A DNA stretch of 50,545 nucleotides from Candidatus Sumerlaeota bacterium (GTDB taxonomy: Bacteria; Sumerlaeota; Sumerlaeia; SLMS01), in assembly GCA_007133495.1 (NCBI GenBank), contig SLMS01000111.1, forward strand, positions 1-50,545, in the 5' to 3' direction. A model generated the notes under the pieces. It saw nothing but the letters and a program-made list of their open reading frames with translations. It was not told the DNA's origin and did no database searches. This document shows, piece by piece, positions 43,380 to 50,545 of the stretch. Position 1 is the first letter of the stretch. Each line of letters opens with the position of its first letter. A program made the translations under genes and the position numbers.

Positions 43380-43870
43380 GTCAGCAGATTCTCGTTCTTT
43401 GCGTCGAAGATGAACAGGAGGTGCGGGACGCGATTGTGCGCGACCTCGAACCTTTCAGTGGGTATTTTCAGGTGGAGGCGGCCGAGGACGCCACCGCCGC
43501 ACAGGAGGTCCTGGGGGAGACGCTCTCCAAGGGCGGCCTGCTCGGCCTGGCGCTGTGCGATCACCTGCTGCCCGGGGAGACCGGAGTGGATTTCCTGGTG
43601 GAGCTGAACAAGGACTCGCGCACTGCGGCCGCCCGCAAGGTCCTGATCACCGGACAGGCGAGGCTGGAGGATACAATCAGGGCGGTGAACGAAGCCGGGC
43701 TGGACAACTACATCGCCAAGCCGTGGAAGCGCGAGGAGCTGCAGGAAATCGTGAAGAAGCAGCTCACGGAGTTCGTGCTGGCGAACGTGGAGGATCTGCT
43801 TCCCTACGTGAACGTGCTGGACGGGGTACGGCTGCTGGAGGAGGTCCGCAACCGCAAGAGCGACACGTGA
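43376..43870 (+). CDS. Single-domain response regulator (CheY-like receiver)
   Basis: This encodes 164 residues from ATG 43376, overlapping the kinase stop and preceded by GGAGAGG. Receiver landmarks are the acidic pair in CVEDEQE (Glu11/Asp12), the phospho-acceptor Asp62 in CDHLLPGETG, Thr92 in LITGQA and Lys115 in AKPW. The 45 residues after the receiver are helical with no DNA-binding domain. It probably relays the signal from the upstream kinase by protein contact. AKPW is common in RpfG/PleD-like receivers. Confidence 0.88.
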   Translation: MSQQILVLCVEDEQEVRDAIVRDLEPFSGYFQVEAAEDATAAQEVLGETLSKGGLLGLALCDHLLPGETGVDFLVELNKDSRTAAARKVLITGQARLEDTIRAVNEAGLDNYIAKPWKREELQEIVKKQLTEFVLANVEDLLPYVNVLDGVRLLEEVRNRKSDT

Positions 43871-43883
43871 GGCCGGGGCGGGA

Positions 43884-44276
43884 CTACTCGTCCTCGGCAG
43901 TGAAGCCCGGAGGCAGCGGGAAGATGATATGTGGGTGACGGGCACTCTCGTTGCCGATGGAGCATAGTGGCAGTTCGTCGAGCGTGCCGATGTCGTATTC
44001 TCCCCCACCGGGGCATTCGGGCAGGTGGCGCAGGTAAAGCTCCACTCCGACCAGGTCGTCCCAATCAACCTGTGCACCCGAGGACTCATTCATCTCGATG
44101 GCCCACTGCTGCTTTGCTTCCCAGATATAGGTGAGGTTGGCCTGGCATGACCTTGCCCGGGCGGCACTTCTCGCGGCCAGGAATGCGGGGATGGCGACGG
44201 CGAGCAAAAAGCCGATAACCATCACCACGATCATCAGCTCGGTGGCTGTGAATCCCTTCCGCTGCAAATTCCGCAT
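43884..44276 (-). CDS. Type IV pilin-like protein with prepilin leader
   Basis: This encodes 130 residues from ATG 44276. The short leader RNLQRKG is cut before FTATELMIVVMVIGFLLAVAIPAF, the classic class III (prepilin) motif with Glu at +5. The rest is a small globular domain with few Cys (CQANL, CPGGGEYDIG, LCSIG). C-x-G-G-x-Y is typical of DUF-type pseudopilins in PVC bacteria. It converges on the receiver gene (13 bases apart). Whether it builds a type II secretion pseudopilus or a pilus is not clear; no gsp or pil genes are in the window. Confidence 0.85.
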   Translation of the reverse strand: MRNLQRKGFTATELMIVVMVIGFLLAVAIPAFLAARSAARARSCQANLTYIWEAKQQWAIEMNESSGAQVDWDDLVGVELYLRHLPECPGGGEYDIGTLDELPLCSIGNESARHPHIIFPLPPGFTAEDE

Positions 44277-44335
44277 GTGGCTGAACCCGGACAAGTTGGT
44301 CTCGTGCCTGTCAGGGAGAGCAGTACCGGGGCCAA

Positions 44336-44374
44336 TCACCCTGTTTGGAGGAGTATTTCCCCTAAACAGGGTGG
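44336..44374 (-). terminator. Inverted repeat between tsaC and the pilin-like gene
   Basis: CACCCTGTTT at 44337-44346 is complementary to AAACAGGGTG at 44364-44373, with wobble pairs at each end and a loop of about 15 bases. It lies 60 bases before the pilin start on the minus strand. It could end the tsaC transcript or form part of the pilin leader; no T run follows, so the role is uncertain. Confidence 0.45.
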
Positions 44375-44499
44375 ATTCCCTGCAAGTGCAGTGTTTTCAG
44401 TACAGGAGACCTGCTAGGGGTTTCCCCGTAGAAGCGCCTCGGGTGGCAATTCAGGGAGGTTCGGGAGCGTGTAGGGGCTTTCCCGATGGGTAAGCGGCT

Positions 44500-45522
44500 T
44501 CACAGGGTATGTCCCCTTGCTTTCCCAGTATTTTCACCCTGGAAACCGGGTCTTTCACGGGCGCTTGCCCGCGCGAGCCGGTCCAGCACGGCCAGCCATG
44601 CTTCCTCTCGCGGGGGGCGCTCGACGAGGATGCGCGCGGCGCCGCTTTGCTCGGCCAGCAGAAGGCTTTCGTACAGACGGCTGGCGTATTCGCGGGGCTC
44701 GCGGGGCAGAGTGATCCGGCGGGGTTCGGAATGGGCGGTATCTCCAAACTGGATGATGAAATCGGCCTCGCGGGGTTGCTCGGGCGCGCTGGCGACCAGG
44801 ACCAAGGGTACTCTGGGAGCGTAATGCCGGGGCAACATTCCGGGCGATCGGAGGGCTCCTCCGGCCGCTTCGCCGAGCAGGCGCACCCGCTCACCGAGTG
44901 CGGCGGAGAGTTCCTCGCGCGAGACGGCACCGGGCCGGAGGATGGCGGGGGCGGTGCCGGATAGATCGAGCACGGTCGATTCGATGCCGACTTCGCACGC
45001 CCCGCCGTCAAGAATTGCCGCGACCCCTGCACCAAGGAGTTCGGCGACGGCGCCCGCAGTGGTTGGCGAAAGGCGGTTGCTGCGGTTGGCGCTGGGCGCT
45101 GCGACGGGGAAGCCGCAAAGGCCAAGCAATTCGAGGGCGACGGGGTGGGCCGGTATGCGGACGCCGACGGTTGTCCCTCCGGCGAGGACCTCGGGCGCGA
45201 TTCCCTTCGCAGCGGGGAGGACAAGGGTGAGCGGCCCGGGCCAGAAGCGGTCCGCGAGCATCTGCGCCTGGCGCGGCCAGTTCCGGCACCAGCGGCGCGC
45301 CGCTTCCACGGACGGACCATGCACGATGAGCGGATTGCCGGCGGGGCGGCCTTTGAGGCGGAACACCTCGCGGACGGCGGAGGCGCTGGTGGCGTCGGCG
45401 CCGAGTCCGTACACCGTTTCCGTTGGAAAGGCCACGACGCGGCCGGAGCGCAGGAGTTCTGCGGCACGGCGCACGTCCGCGGGCTGGCCACCGTCGAGGA
45501 CGGTGGCACCGTGCTGGCTCAT
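44500..45522 (-). CDS. Threonylcarbamoyl-AMP synthase (Sua5/YrdC/YwlC family)
   Basis: This encodes 340 residues. The enzyme makes threonylcarbamoyl-AMP from Thr, bicarbonate and ATP for t6A37 tRNA modification. Motifs are VVAFPTETVYGLGADA, RLKGRPAGNPLIVH, FWPGPLTLVLPA, and APSANRSNRLSPT. The long C-terminal part (PGMLPRHYAPRVPL and onwards) is the Sua5 domain, so this is the Sua5 rather than the short TsaC form. I prefer ATG 45522 (MSQHGATVL, with GGGAAG upstream); GTG 45579 would add 19 residues. It is divergent from the M24 peptidase. Confidence 0.92.
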   Translation of the reverse strand: MSQHGATVLDGGQPADVRRAAELLRSGRVVAFPTETVYGLGADATSASAVREVFRLKGRPAGNPLIVHGPSVEAARRWCRNWPRQAQMLADRFWPGPLTLVLPAAKGIAPEVLAGGTTVGVRIPAHPVALELLGLCGFPVAAPSANRSNRLSPTTAGAVAELLGAGVAAILDGGACEVGIESTVLDLSGTAPAILRPGAVSREELSAALGERVRLLGEAAGGALRSPGMLPRHYAPRVPLVLVASAPEQPREADFIIQFGDTAHSEPRRITLPREPREYASRLYESLLLAEQSGAARILVERPPREEAWLAVLDRLARASARERPGFQGENTGKARGHTL

Positions 45523-45609
45523 GGCTTCCCGCTTGTCATCGGCGTTCAAGTGCGCCACCTTTCGCCCGGCTGATTGCACGGCACCAAGTTTTCCAAGGTT
45601 TTTTCCTCC

Positions 45610-46692
45610 ATGCAGGATCGAATCAAACGGCTTCGCAAAAAGCTGAAGGAGCAGGACCTCGACGCGTTTGCGGTCCTGGACAGGACCAACACGTTCTACT
45701 TCACCGGCTTTCGCTGCACGTACTCCGTACTGGTGGTGGACAGCGGCCGGGCGCGCTTTATTACCGACTCGCGGTACGCGGAGGCAGCGGAAAAAGCACT
45801 GGGCAAGCCGTTTGAAGTGATCGTCCAGCCGGGGCGGGAGGTGGAGACCTTCCTGAAGTCGCTCTTCAAGAAGTCCGGCTACGGGCGCATCGGCTTTGAA
45901 GGTTCGATCACGGTGGACCAGCTTGAGCGCTTGCGGCGCCTTGCCCGCGGCTCGCGGCTGGTCAACGCCGGGGATATTCCGGCGGCGCTACGGAGCGTCA
46001 AGGATGAGGATGAACTGAAGCATATCCGGGGGGCGGTGCGCCTTTCGGAGAAGATGATGGCGCTGGCGCTGGAACAGGCGCGGCCGGGACTGCGCGAGGA
46101 CCTGCTGAGCCGGAAAATCCGCTTTGCGGCGGAGGAGCTGGGCGGCGAGGGAGAGTCTTTTCCGAACATCGTTGCCTCCGGGCCGAACTCCTCCCGCCCA
46201 CATCATCAGCCATCGGCGAGGCGCCTGCGCAAGGGCGAGCCTCTGAAAGTCGATCTCGGCGGTGTCTATAAGGGTTACTGCTCGGACATCACGCGCACGC
46301 CGGTGCTCGGCGGGAGCGCGCCGGCGGGGTTCGAGGAAATATACGAGGTGTGCCTTCAGGCGAACCAGGCGGCGGTGAAGGGGCTGCGGCCGGGCATGAC
46401 GGGCGCCGAGGTGGACGCGATCGCGCGCGAGGTGATCGCGGAGGCGGGCTACGGCGAGTATTTCGGCCATGGGCTCGGCCACGGCGTCGGCCTGGAGATA
46501 CACGAAGCGCCGACGCTGGGCCCGCGTGCCACGAAGCAGAGGCTGGAAGCGGGCAACGTGGTGACGATCGAGCCGGGTATTTATATTCCCGGACGTTACG
46601 GCGTCCGCATTGAGGATTACTGTGTAGTGACGGAGGAAGGGGCGAAGGTGCTTTCGCGCTTTCCGCGAAAATTGCAAGTCATCCCGGTCTAG
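45610..46692 (+). CDS. Xaa-Pro aminopeptidase/dipeptidase, M24 family
   Basis: This encodes 360 residues from ATG 45610; the track TTG start adds 12 residues. The N-terminal creatinase-like domain includes NTFYFTGFRCTYSVLVV. The pita-bread metalloprotease domain carries the metal ligands in order: Asp in VDLGGVYKGYCSDITRTP (two), His in GHGLGHGVGLEIHE, Glu in TIEPGIYIPG and Glu in RIEDYCVV. It releases N-terminal residues before proline or splits X-Pro dipeptides in the cytosol. It is followed at 33 bases by a small unknown gene. Confidence 0.9.
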   Translation: MQDRIKRLRKKLKEQDLDAFAVLDRTNTFYFTGFRCTYSVLVVDSGRARFITDSRYAEAAEKALGKPFEVIVQPGREVETFLKSLFKKSGYGRIGFEGSITVDQLERLRRLARGSRLVNAGDIPAALRSVKDEDELKHIRGAVRLSEKMMALALEQARPGLREDLLSRKIRFAAEELGGEGESFPNIVASGPNSSRPHHQPSARRLRKGEPLKVDLGGVYKGYCSDITRTPVLGGSAPAGFEEIYEVCLQANQAAVKGLRPGMTGAEVDAIAREVIAEAGYGEYFGHGLGHGVGLEIHEAPTLGPRATKQRLEAGNVVTIEPGIYIPGRYGVRIEDYCVVTEEGAKVLSRFPRKLQVIPV

Positions 46693-46725
46693 CCGGAGGA
46701 ATCGAGAAAGAGGGAATCAACGATC

Positions 46726-47091
46726 ATGCCTCACGTTATCCTGCAGGGACCGCTGGTGCCGGAGGACATCTGGCTGGCTTTCCAGCCGGAGGAATTCACC
46801 GAGGGCGGGGACCGCTACAAGGCGGAGGAGGCGTTCCTTTCCTCCGACAAGAAAGTGCTGCTGATCCGGTCGTTCACGGTCGAGCGCGGCTTCACGAAGG
46901 TGTTCTATGTCCGGGTGGCGCTGAAGGAGGGCCAGCTCAGCATCGGGCTGGACAAGCTGACGAAACCGGACGCAAGCGACGGGGTGAAGCGGCTGCTGGG
47001 TCTATACGCGTGGAAGATTCTGCAGAACGACCCGGAGACGGCGATCGCCTCGACGAATATCGAGGAGTTCGTGAGGGAGCCTGCCGGCTGA
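46726..47091 (+). CDS. Small conserved protein of unknown function
   Basis: This encodes 121 residues. It is a compact soluble protein with no signal or membrane segment. YKAEEAFLSSDKKVLLIRSFTVERG and KVFYVRVALKEGQLSIGLDKL suggest an alpha/beta fold, ending with a helix KRLLGLYAWKIL. I do not recognise the family. Its TGA is directly followed by the trmB ATG with no spacer, so the two are coupled. A role close to tRNA or translation is only a guess by position. Confidence 0.65.
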   Translation: MPHVILQGPLVPEDIWLAFQPEEFTEGGDRYKAEEAFLSSDKKVLLIRSFTVERGFTKVFYVRVALKEGQLSIGLDKLTKPDASDGVKRLLGLYAWKILQNDPETAIASTNIEEFVREPAG

Positions 47092-47763
47092 ATGGACAAG
47101 GCAATCAAGGCGCCGCAGTGCGATCCGCCGCTGCGGCCTGCGGAAAAAGGTGGATGGGACCTTGAAATCCCGATTGGTGATTTGCCCAAGCCGCTGGACT
47201 TCCCGCGGGTATTCGGCCGCACCGGACCCGTTGAAATGGAAGTCGGCAGCGGAAGCGGGCTTTTCCTGGCCACGGAGGCGGCCAACCGCCCGGACACGAA
47301 TTTCTTCGCCGTCGAGCGGGACGGTGCGGAGGTGCGGCGCGCGAAAGACAAGTGGCGCCGGCGCGGCCTCCTGAACGTGCGCATCGTCAAGTGCGACGCG
47401 CACTATTTGCTGGAGGAGTTCGTGCCGGACAATTCAATTGATTCGTATATCATTCTATACAGTGACCCCTGGCCGAAGAAGCGCCACCACAAGCGGCGTT
47501 TCTTCCAGCCACGCCTGCTACCAACGCTGGAGCGCACGCTCAAGCCCGGTGGCACGGTCCGCATCAAGACGGATGTGACGGTCTATTACGAGGTGATTCG
47601 TGAACTGCTCGGCGGGGCGCCGTTCCTGCGGCTGGAGCACGACCGCCGGCTCGACCGCGAGCCGGACCCCGATGACGTGCAGACGAACTATCAGCGCAAG
47701 GCAATCGAACAGGGTCACCCCATTCATGCGATGCTCTACAAACGAACCACGAGCGGTGAGTGA
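47092..47763 (+). CDS. trmB: tRNA (guanine-N7-)-methyltransferase TrmB
   Basis: This encodes 223 residues of a class I methyltransferase. It methylates G46 of tRNA with S-adenosylmethionine. The SAM site is MEVGSGSGLFLATEAANRP with the acidic strand-2 end in FFAVERD. The TrmB hallmark DPWPKKRHHKRRF follows, and IKTDVTVYYEVIRE fits the C-terminal motif. ATG 47092 is immediately after the preceding stop. It converges on the holA-like gene, 18 bases away. Confidence 0.93.
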   Translation: MDKAIKAPQCDPPLRPAEKGGWDLEIPIGDLPKPLDFPRVFGRTGPVEMEVGSGSGLFLATEAANRPDTNFFAVERDGAEVRRAKDKWRRRGLLNVRIVKCDAHYLLEEFVPDNSIDSYIILYSDPWPKKRHHKRRFFQPRLLPTLERTLKPGGTVRIKTDVTVYYEVIRELLGGAPFLRLEHDRRLDREPDPDDVQTNYQRKAIEQGHPIHAMLYKRTTSGE

Positions 47764-47781
47764 TGGGCATCCGGGCGGGCA

Positions 47782-48720
47782 TTACGGCCCGCTGCGCATG
47801 GCGGTGAGTCTGATGACGAGGGTTTCGGCCATGCCTTCCCAGTCGGGGACGTAGTCCTCCTCGCCGCTGGGGTACATGACGCGCTGGAGCCGGTGGGCGT
47901 CCTCTATCATTTCCTTGAGGGCGGGGAGGGGAAACCGCTGCGCAGCCTGGTGTATCTTTTTCGCCTTCCACGCGGGTATTTTTTCGAGCGACGGAAAGTC
48001 GGCCACCATGAGCTGTCCCATCGGCTTTCCCTCGCGCTTGCCTTCCTGCACGCAGCGGGCCTGAAAGAGCAGTTCGAGCATCTGCGAGATGGTTGAGTAG
48101 ATACGCAGGCGCGAGCCGGAATCACCGGCGGAGCGCTTCACCCAATCGCGGAAGACCTTGAGCGCGGCGGGCGCGTTGCCGTTGAGCAGGTGATCGTCGA
48201 ACTCGAACTGGATGGCTTTTTCGCGCTTGGTGATGACGGTGCCCTTGCGGTGGGCGAGCTGGACAAGGGGGGCGTCCTCGCGCAGCATTTTGCCCTTCAG
48301 ATCGTCCTCCTCGCAGACGAAAATGGCGATGTTCCCTGTGGTGGGGAGTTCGTTCTCGAGCCACTCGACGAGCACGGCCATGCGGTCCTTCTTCGCGGGC
48401 TTCCCCTTTTTCGCACCGGCCTTGGGGCGGGCTTTTCCGCGGCGGGCGCTCATGAGTTCCTGCAGATTATAGATGACGACGACGCGCTTGGAGCCGGGGA
48501 TGAAGGAGGTGGTGCCCAGCTCGTCGAGTATTTCGGAAAGGAACCTGTCCAGCGTGAGCGGCTGGTTGGCGGGGGGAGCGATTTCGGCCAGCCCGGTTTC
48601 GCGCTCCTCGCGGGAGAGGAGCTGCTCGACGAGCTGCAGACGTGCCTCGTTCACGTCCACGAGGTTGTTGCCGTGGACAAGGTAGAGCGACGAGGAGTCC
48701 TTCTGTCCTGGCGGGGTCAT
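47782..48720 (-). CDS. DNA polymerase III delta subunit-like protein (HolA family)
   Basis: This encodes 312 residues from ATG 48720 (MTPPGQKD). LYLVHGNNLVDVNEARLQLVEQLL opens the first strand-helix of the delta fold, and FIPGSKRVVVIYNLQEL is the matching second element. A helical C-terminal domain (QMLELLFQARCVQEGKREG, ALKEMIEDAHRLQRVMY) resembles the collar. Delta opens the sliding clamp during loading. Between about 125 and 150 there is a Lys-rich insertion (KARPKAGAKKGKPAKKD). Conservation in this family is low, so the call is by pattern. The track start at 48825 is possible but adds a low-quality leader. Confidence 0.78.
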   Translation of the reverse strand: MTPPGQKDSSSLYLVHGNNLVDVNEARLQLVEQLLSREERETGLAEIAPPANQPLTLDRFLSEILDELGTTSFIPGSKRVVVIYNLQELMSARRGKARPKAGAKKGKPAKKDRMAVLVEWLENELPTTGNIAIFVCEEDDLKGKMLREDAPLVQLAHRKGTVITKREKAIQFEFDDHLLNGNAPAALKVFRDWVKRSAGDSGSRLRIYSTISQMLELLFQARCVQEGKREGKPMGQLMVADFPSLEKIPAWKAKKIHQAAQRFPLPALKEMIEDAHRLQRVMYPSGEEDYVPDWEGMAETLVIRLTAMRSGP

Positions 48721-48927
48721 GCGCGCCAGCCTCCGGGCGTGGGTTCCGAGGCCGGGCCAGCGGTGCGGACGAGTGTGGGCTGCGTGAGCAAGAGCGGCCT
48801 TCCTGGGGTTTCGGAGCAGGTTCATGGGCGGGCGGGGACTCCGGGCGGCGGCCCCGGTTTCCGGCTTGCCCCATCCGCGTTGCCGGGACTCCCATCTCAG
48901 CCATTCTACGCCCCGGGAGCAAACTGG

Positions 48928-49719
48928 ATGTTGCTGAAAGGGAAGAAAGTACTGGTGGCCGGAGTGGCCAACCGTTCTTCGATCGCGTGGGCGATCGCGG
49001 AGGCGATTCTGCGGGAGGGCGGGCAGGTGGCCCTGACCTACCAGAATCAGCGGCTTGAGGCGAGGGTGCGGGAGCTGGCGGAATCAGTTGACCCGAAGCT
49101 CCCCTGCTACGAACTCGACGCGTCGAACTCCGAGCAGACGGCGGCGGTGGCCGCAGAGATCGGCAAGGATTGGGGCTCGCTGGACGGGCTTGTCCACTCG
49201 ATCGCCTTTGCTCAGAAGGAAGACCTGACGCCGGGCATCCTGAAGACTTCGCTCGAGGGGTGGAACATGGCCCTTCACGTGAGCGCGTACACCCTGGTGG
49301 AGCTGACCCGGGCGATGATGCCGCTTCTCGAAAAGTCCGAGAGCGGATCGGTGCTGACCTTGACCTACGACACGGCGAAGGTTTATCCGAACTACAACGT
49401 GATGGGTATCGCGAAGGCGACCCTGGAGGCAGCGATGCGCTACGCCTGCTGGGATGCAGGCAAGCAGCAGGTTCGGGTGAACGCCGTGAGTGCCGGACCC
49501 ATCAAGACCCTTGCCGCGCGGGGAATCAGCGGCTTCGGGAAGATGTTGGAAGAAGGAGCCCGCAAGAGCCCCATGGGGCGGAACGTGGGCGCCGATGAAG
49601 TCGGCAACGCGGCGGCGTTCCTGCTCAGCCCCCATGCCAGCGGAATCACCGGACAGGTGATCTACGTGGACGCGGGGCAGAGCATCATGGGCGTTTCGGC
49701 GGCCGAATCTTCAGGCTGA
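48928..49719 (+). CDS. fabI: Enoyl-[acyl-carrier-protein] reductase (NADH) FabI
   Basis: This is an SDR-family enzyme of 263 residues that reduces the trans-2-enoyl-ACP in the last step of fatty-acid elongation. The cofactor site is VAGVANRSSIAWAIA, followed by HSIAFAQKEDLT, and the catalytic pair Tyr156 and Lys163 is in YNVMGIAK. AGPIKTLAARGISGF and GQVIYVDAGQSIMG are family-typical. The start is ATG 48928, with GGGAGC upstream; the track extension to 48190 is antisense to the holA-like gene and is rejected. Confidence 0.95.
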   Translation: MLLKGKKVLVAGVANRSSIAWAIAEAILREGGQVALTYQNQRLEARVRELAESVDPKLPCYELDASNSEQTAAVAAEIGKDWGSLDGLVHSIAFAQKEDLTPGILKTSLEGWNMALHVSAYTLVELTRAMMPLLEKSESGSVLTLTYDTAKVYPNYNVMGIAKATLEAAMRYACWDAGKQQVRVNAVSAGPIKTLAARGISGFGKMLEEGARKSPMGRNVGADEVGNAAAFLLSPHASGITGQVIYVDAGQSIMGVSAAESSG

Positions 49720-49742
49720 GCGCCGGCGTCCCGAAAAGGCAC

Positions 49743-49765
49743 GCATCCGTTGGCATAACGGATGC
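49743..49765 (+). terminator. Nine-base-pair hairpin after fabI
   Basis: GCATCCGTT and AACGGATGC form a perfect stem around a five-base loop (ggcat). It is 24 bases after the fabI stop and 68 before the thioredoxin start. No T run follows, so termination may be weak; it may instead shape the thioredoxin leader. Confidence 0.5.
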
Positions 49766-49832
49766 ATCACTCCTCAGAGCGAGCCAGGCCAAGATCGCTC
49801 AACTTTGAACTCTCATCGGGAGAACCAGTATT

Positions 49833-50159
49833 ATGGCAGGTGCTACCCAGTCCGTTTCGGACACCGATTTCGACACCAAGGTCCTCCAGTCCGACAAACC
49901 CGTTTTCGTGGACTTCTGGGCAAGCTGGTGCCCCCCCTGCAAGCGAATCGCCCCCTTTGTGGAGGAGCTGGCGACCGACTATGACGGCAAGGCTCTTGTC
50001 GTGAAGGTGGACGTTGACGAGGCAGGCCAGGTGGCCGCCCGCTACGGGATCACGAGCGTCCCGACGCTGATGGTCTTCAAGGACGGACAGCCCGTCGAGG
50101 CGCAGGCCGGTGCCGTCCCGAAGGACCACATGGCCAAGATGATCGACAAGCATCTCTGA
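49833..50159 (+). CDS. Thioredoxin with WCPPC active site
   Basis: This encodes 108 residues of one thioredoxin fold. It reduces disulfides in cytosolic proteins with electrons from thioredoxin reductase. FVDFWASWCPPCKRIAP holds the redox pair Cys33 and Cys36, and ITSVPTLMVFKDG gives the cis-proline strand. The active site reads CPPC instead of the usual CGPC, a change known in some thioredoxins and thioredoxin-like proteins that shifts the redox potential. No signal peptide is present. GGGAGA precedes ATG 49833. Confidence 0.92.
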   Translation: MAGATQSVSDTDFDTKVLQSDKPVFVDFWASWCPPCKRIAPFVEELATDYDGKALVVKVDVDEAGQVAARYGITSVPTLMVFKDGQPVEAQAGAVPKDHMAKMIDKHL

Positions 50160-50214
50160 CCCGGGTGCTGAGCGCCTCCGCGGCCCGTATCCGGTTGACT
50201 TTCTGTTTCGGTGT

Positions 50215-50241
50215 CCCGCCATCCTTGTCGCGGATGGTGGG
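50215..50241 (+). terminator. GC-rich hairpin after thioredoxin
   Basis: CCCGCCATCC pairs with GGATGGTGGG (one G-T pair) around a seven-base loop. It lies 55 bases after the thioredoxin stop and 80 before nrdR. No long T run follows, so it is a possible terminator or leader structure. Confidence 0.45.
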
Positions 50242-50321
50242 ATACTTGTGTGTTGTGAGGACGGTGGCGCCGTTGGCGTCCGGGATGGAGTCAGGTCCAT
50301 CGGATCGGACAGGATGAGCGG

Positions 50322-50545
50322 ATGAAGTGCCCGAACTGCGCTTCCGACGACACGCGGGTGATCAATTCGCGGCCCGCGAACGGAGGGGCATCGATACGCC
50401 GGCGCCGCGAATGTCCGCTCTGCCATACCCGCTTCACGACCTACGAAATCATCGAGAAGGCGGAGATGACCGTCATCAAGCGGGACGGATCGACGGCCCC
50501 GTACTGTCGGGAACGGCTCCAGCGCGGCATCGAGAAGGCCTGCAA
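50322..50545 (+). CDS. nrdR: Transcriptional repressor NrdR, 3' truncated by window end
   Basis: The first 74 codons are visible, from ATG 50322 (absent from the ORF track because it has no stop). The zinc ribbon is complete: MKCPNC (Cys3, Cys6) and ECPLCHTRF (Cys31, Cys34). RPANGGASIRRRREC and RFTTYE are diagnostic, and the ATP-cone begins with VIKRDGS and ends the window near RLQRGIEKAC. NrdR represses ribonucleotide reductase genes through NrdR boxes and senses dATP/ATP. Confidence 0.95.
   Translation, partial: MKCPNCASDDTRVINSRPANGGASIRRRRECPLCHTRFTTYEIIEKAEMTVIKRDGSTAPYCRERLQRGIEKAC

Noticed and set aside
48190-48927. Upstream extension of the fabI ORF
   Set aside because: It is antisense to the holA-like gene; FabI begins at ATG 48928.
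1-50545. tRNA, rRNA, IS element or prophage
   Set aside because: I saw no T-loop/acceptor pairings, transposase motifs, integrase or phage structural genes in either strand.

Overview
The window is about 50.5 kb of GC-rich bacterial chromosome, densely coded on both strands, with no rRNA, tRNA, CRISPR array, phage or insertion sequence that I can see. No single gene fixes the phylum. Several traits together point to a free-living Gram-negative bacterium of the Planctomycetes/Verrucomicrobia/Lentisphaerae type or a neighbouring candidate phylum: large secreted lamin-tail/CotH proteins, a DUF4912 protein with a Lys/Ala-rich tail, pseudopilin-like SPGPDG...YDPTNGT tails, LptB and OmpA-type envelope proteins. 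A complete ectoine/hydroxyectoine locus suggests a marine or otherwise saline habitat. The phylum call is inference.

Layout, left to right. 1-2141: two tandem paralogues (the first cut by the window edge) that end in a pseudopilin-like tail. 2492-10437 (+): an envelope operon made of a WecA/MraY-type glycan-phosphate transferase, an OmpA-domain coiled-coil lipoprotein, a GT2 glycosyltransferase, two ABC half-exporters that look like a heterodimer, and LptB. It ends at a strong bidirectional terminator facing a convergent TPR protein (10554-12209, -). 12485-22255 (+): three tandem paralogues of about 1070 residues combining lamin-tail, chitobiase-C-like, CotH kinase and InlB-repeat-like regions. 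22434-29553 (+): a MarR regulator, ectABCD and the ehuBCDA importer, so synthesis, hydroxylation and uptake of the compatible solute sit in one run. 29567-31769 (-): a methyltransferase, a Rieske protein and an unknown protein with an internal duplication. 31784-32201 (-): the decayed remains of an fdx-iscX pair. 32372-36166 (-): a DUF4912 protein and a PpiD/SurA-like chaperone.

36471-39616 (+): an Rrf2-type (probably Fe-S) regulator followed by cydAB, with a hairpin-rich leader between them. 39868-43870 (+): a DASS/SLC13 anion symporter, a cNMP-domain histidine kinase and a receiver protein, joined by ATGA overlaps. The rest is mostly housekeeping: a small pilin-like protein and Sua5 (-), an aminopeptidase P family protein, a small conserved unknown and TrmB (+), a HolA-like delta subunit (-), FabI, thioredoxin and a truncated NrdR (+).

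The items most worth a second look are the fdx-iscX pseudogene pair (three of four cluster cysteines deleted; frameshifts and two stops), an over-represented octamer GTATAGAC/GTCTATAC found in three reading frames and both orientations, the CotH triplication with a shared C-terminal W-V-[FW]-R, and the symporter-kinase-receiver operon. All calls come from reading the sequence; no database search was run.
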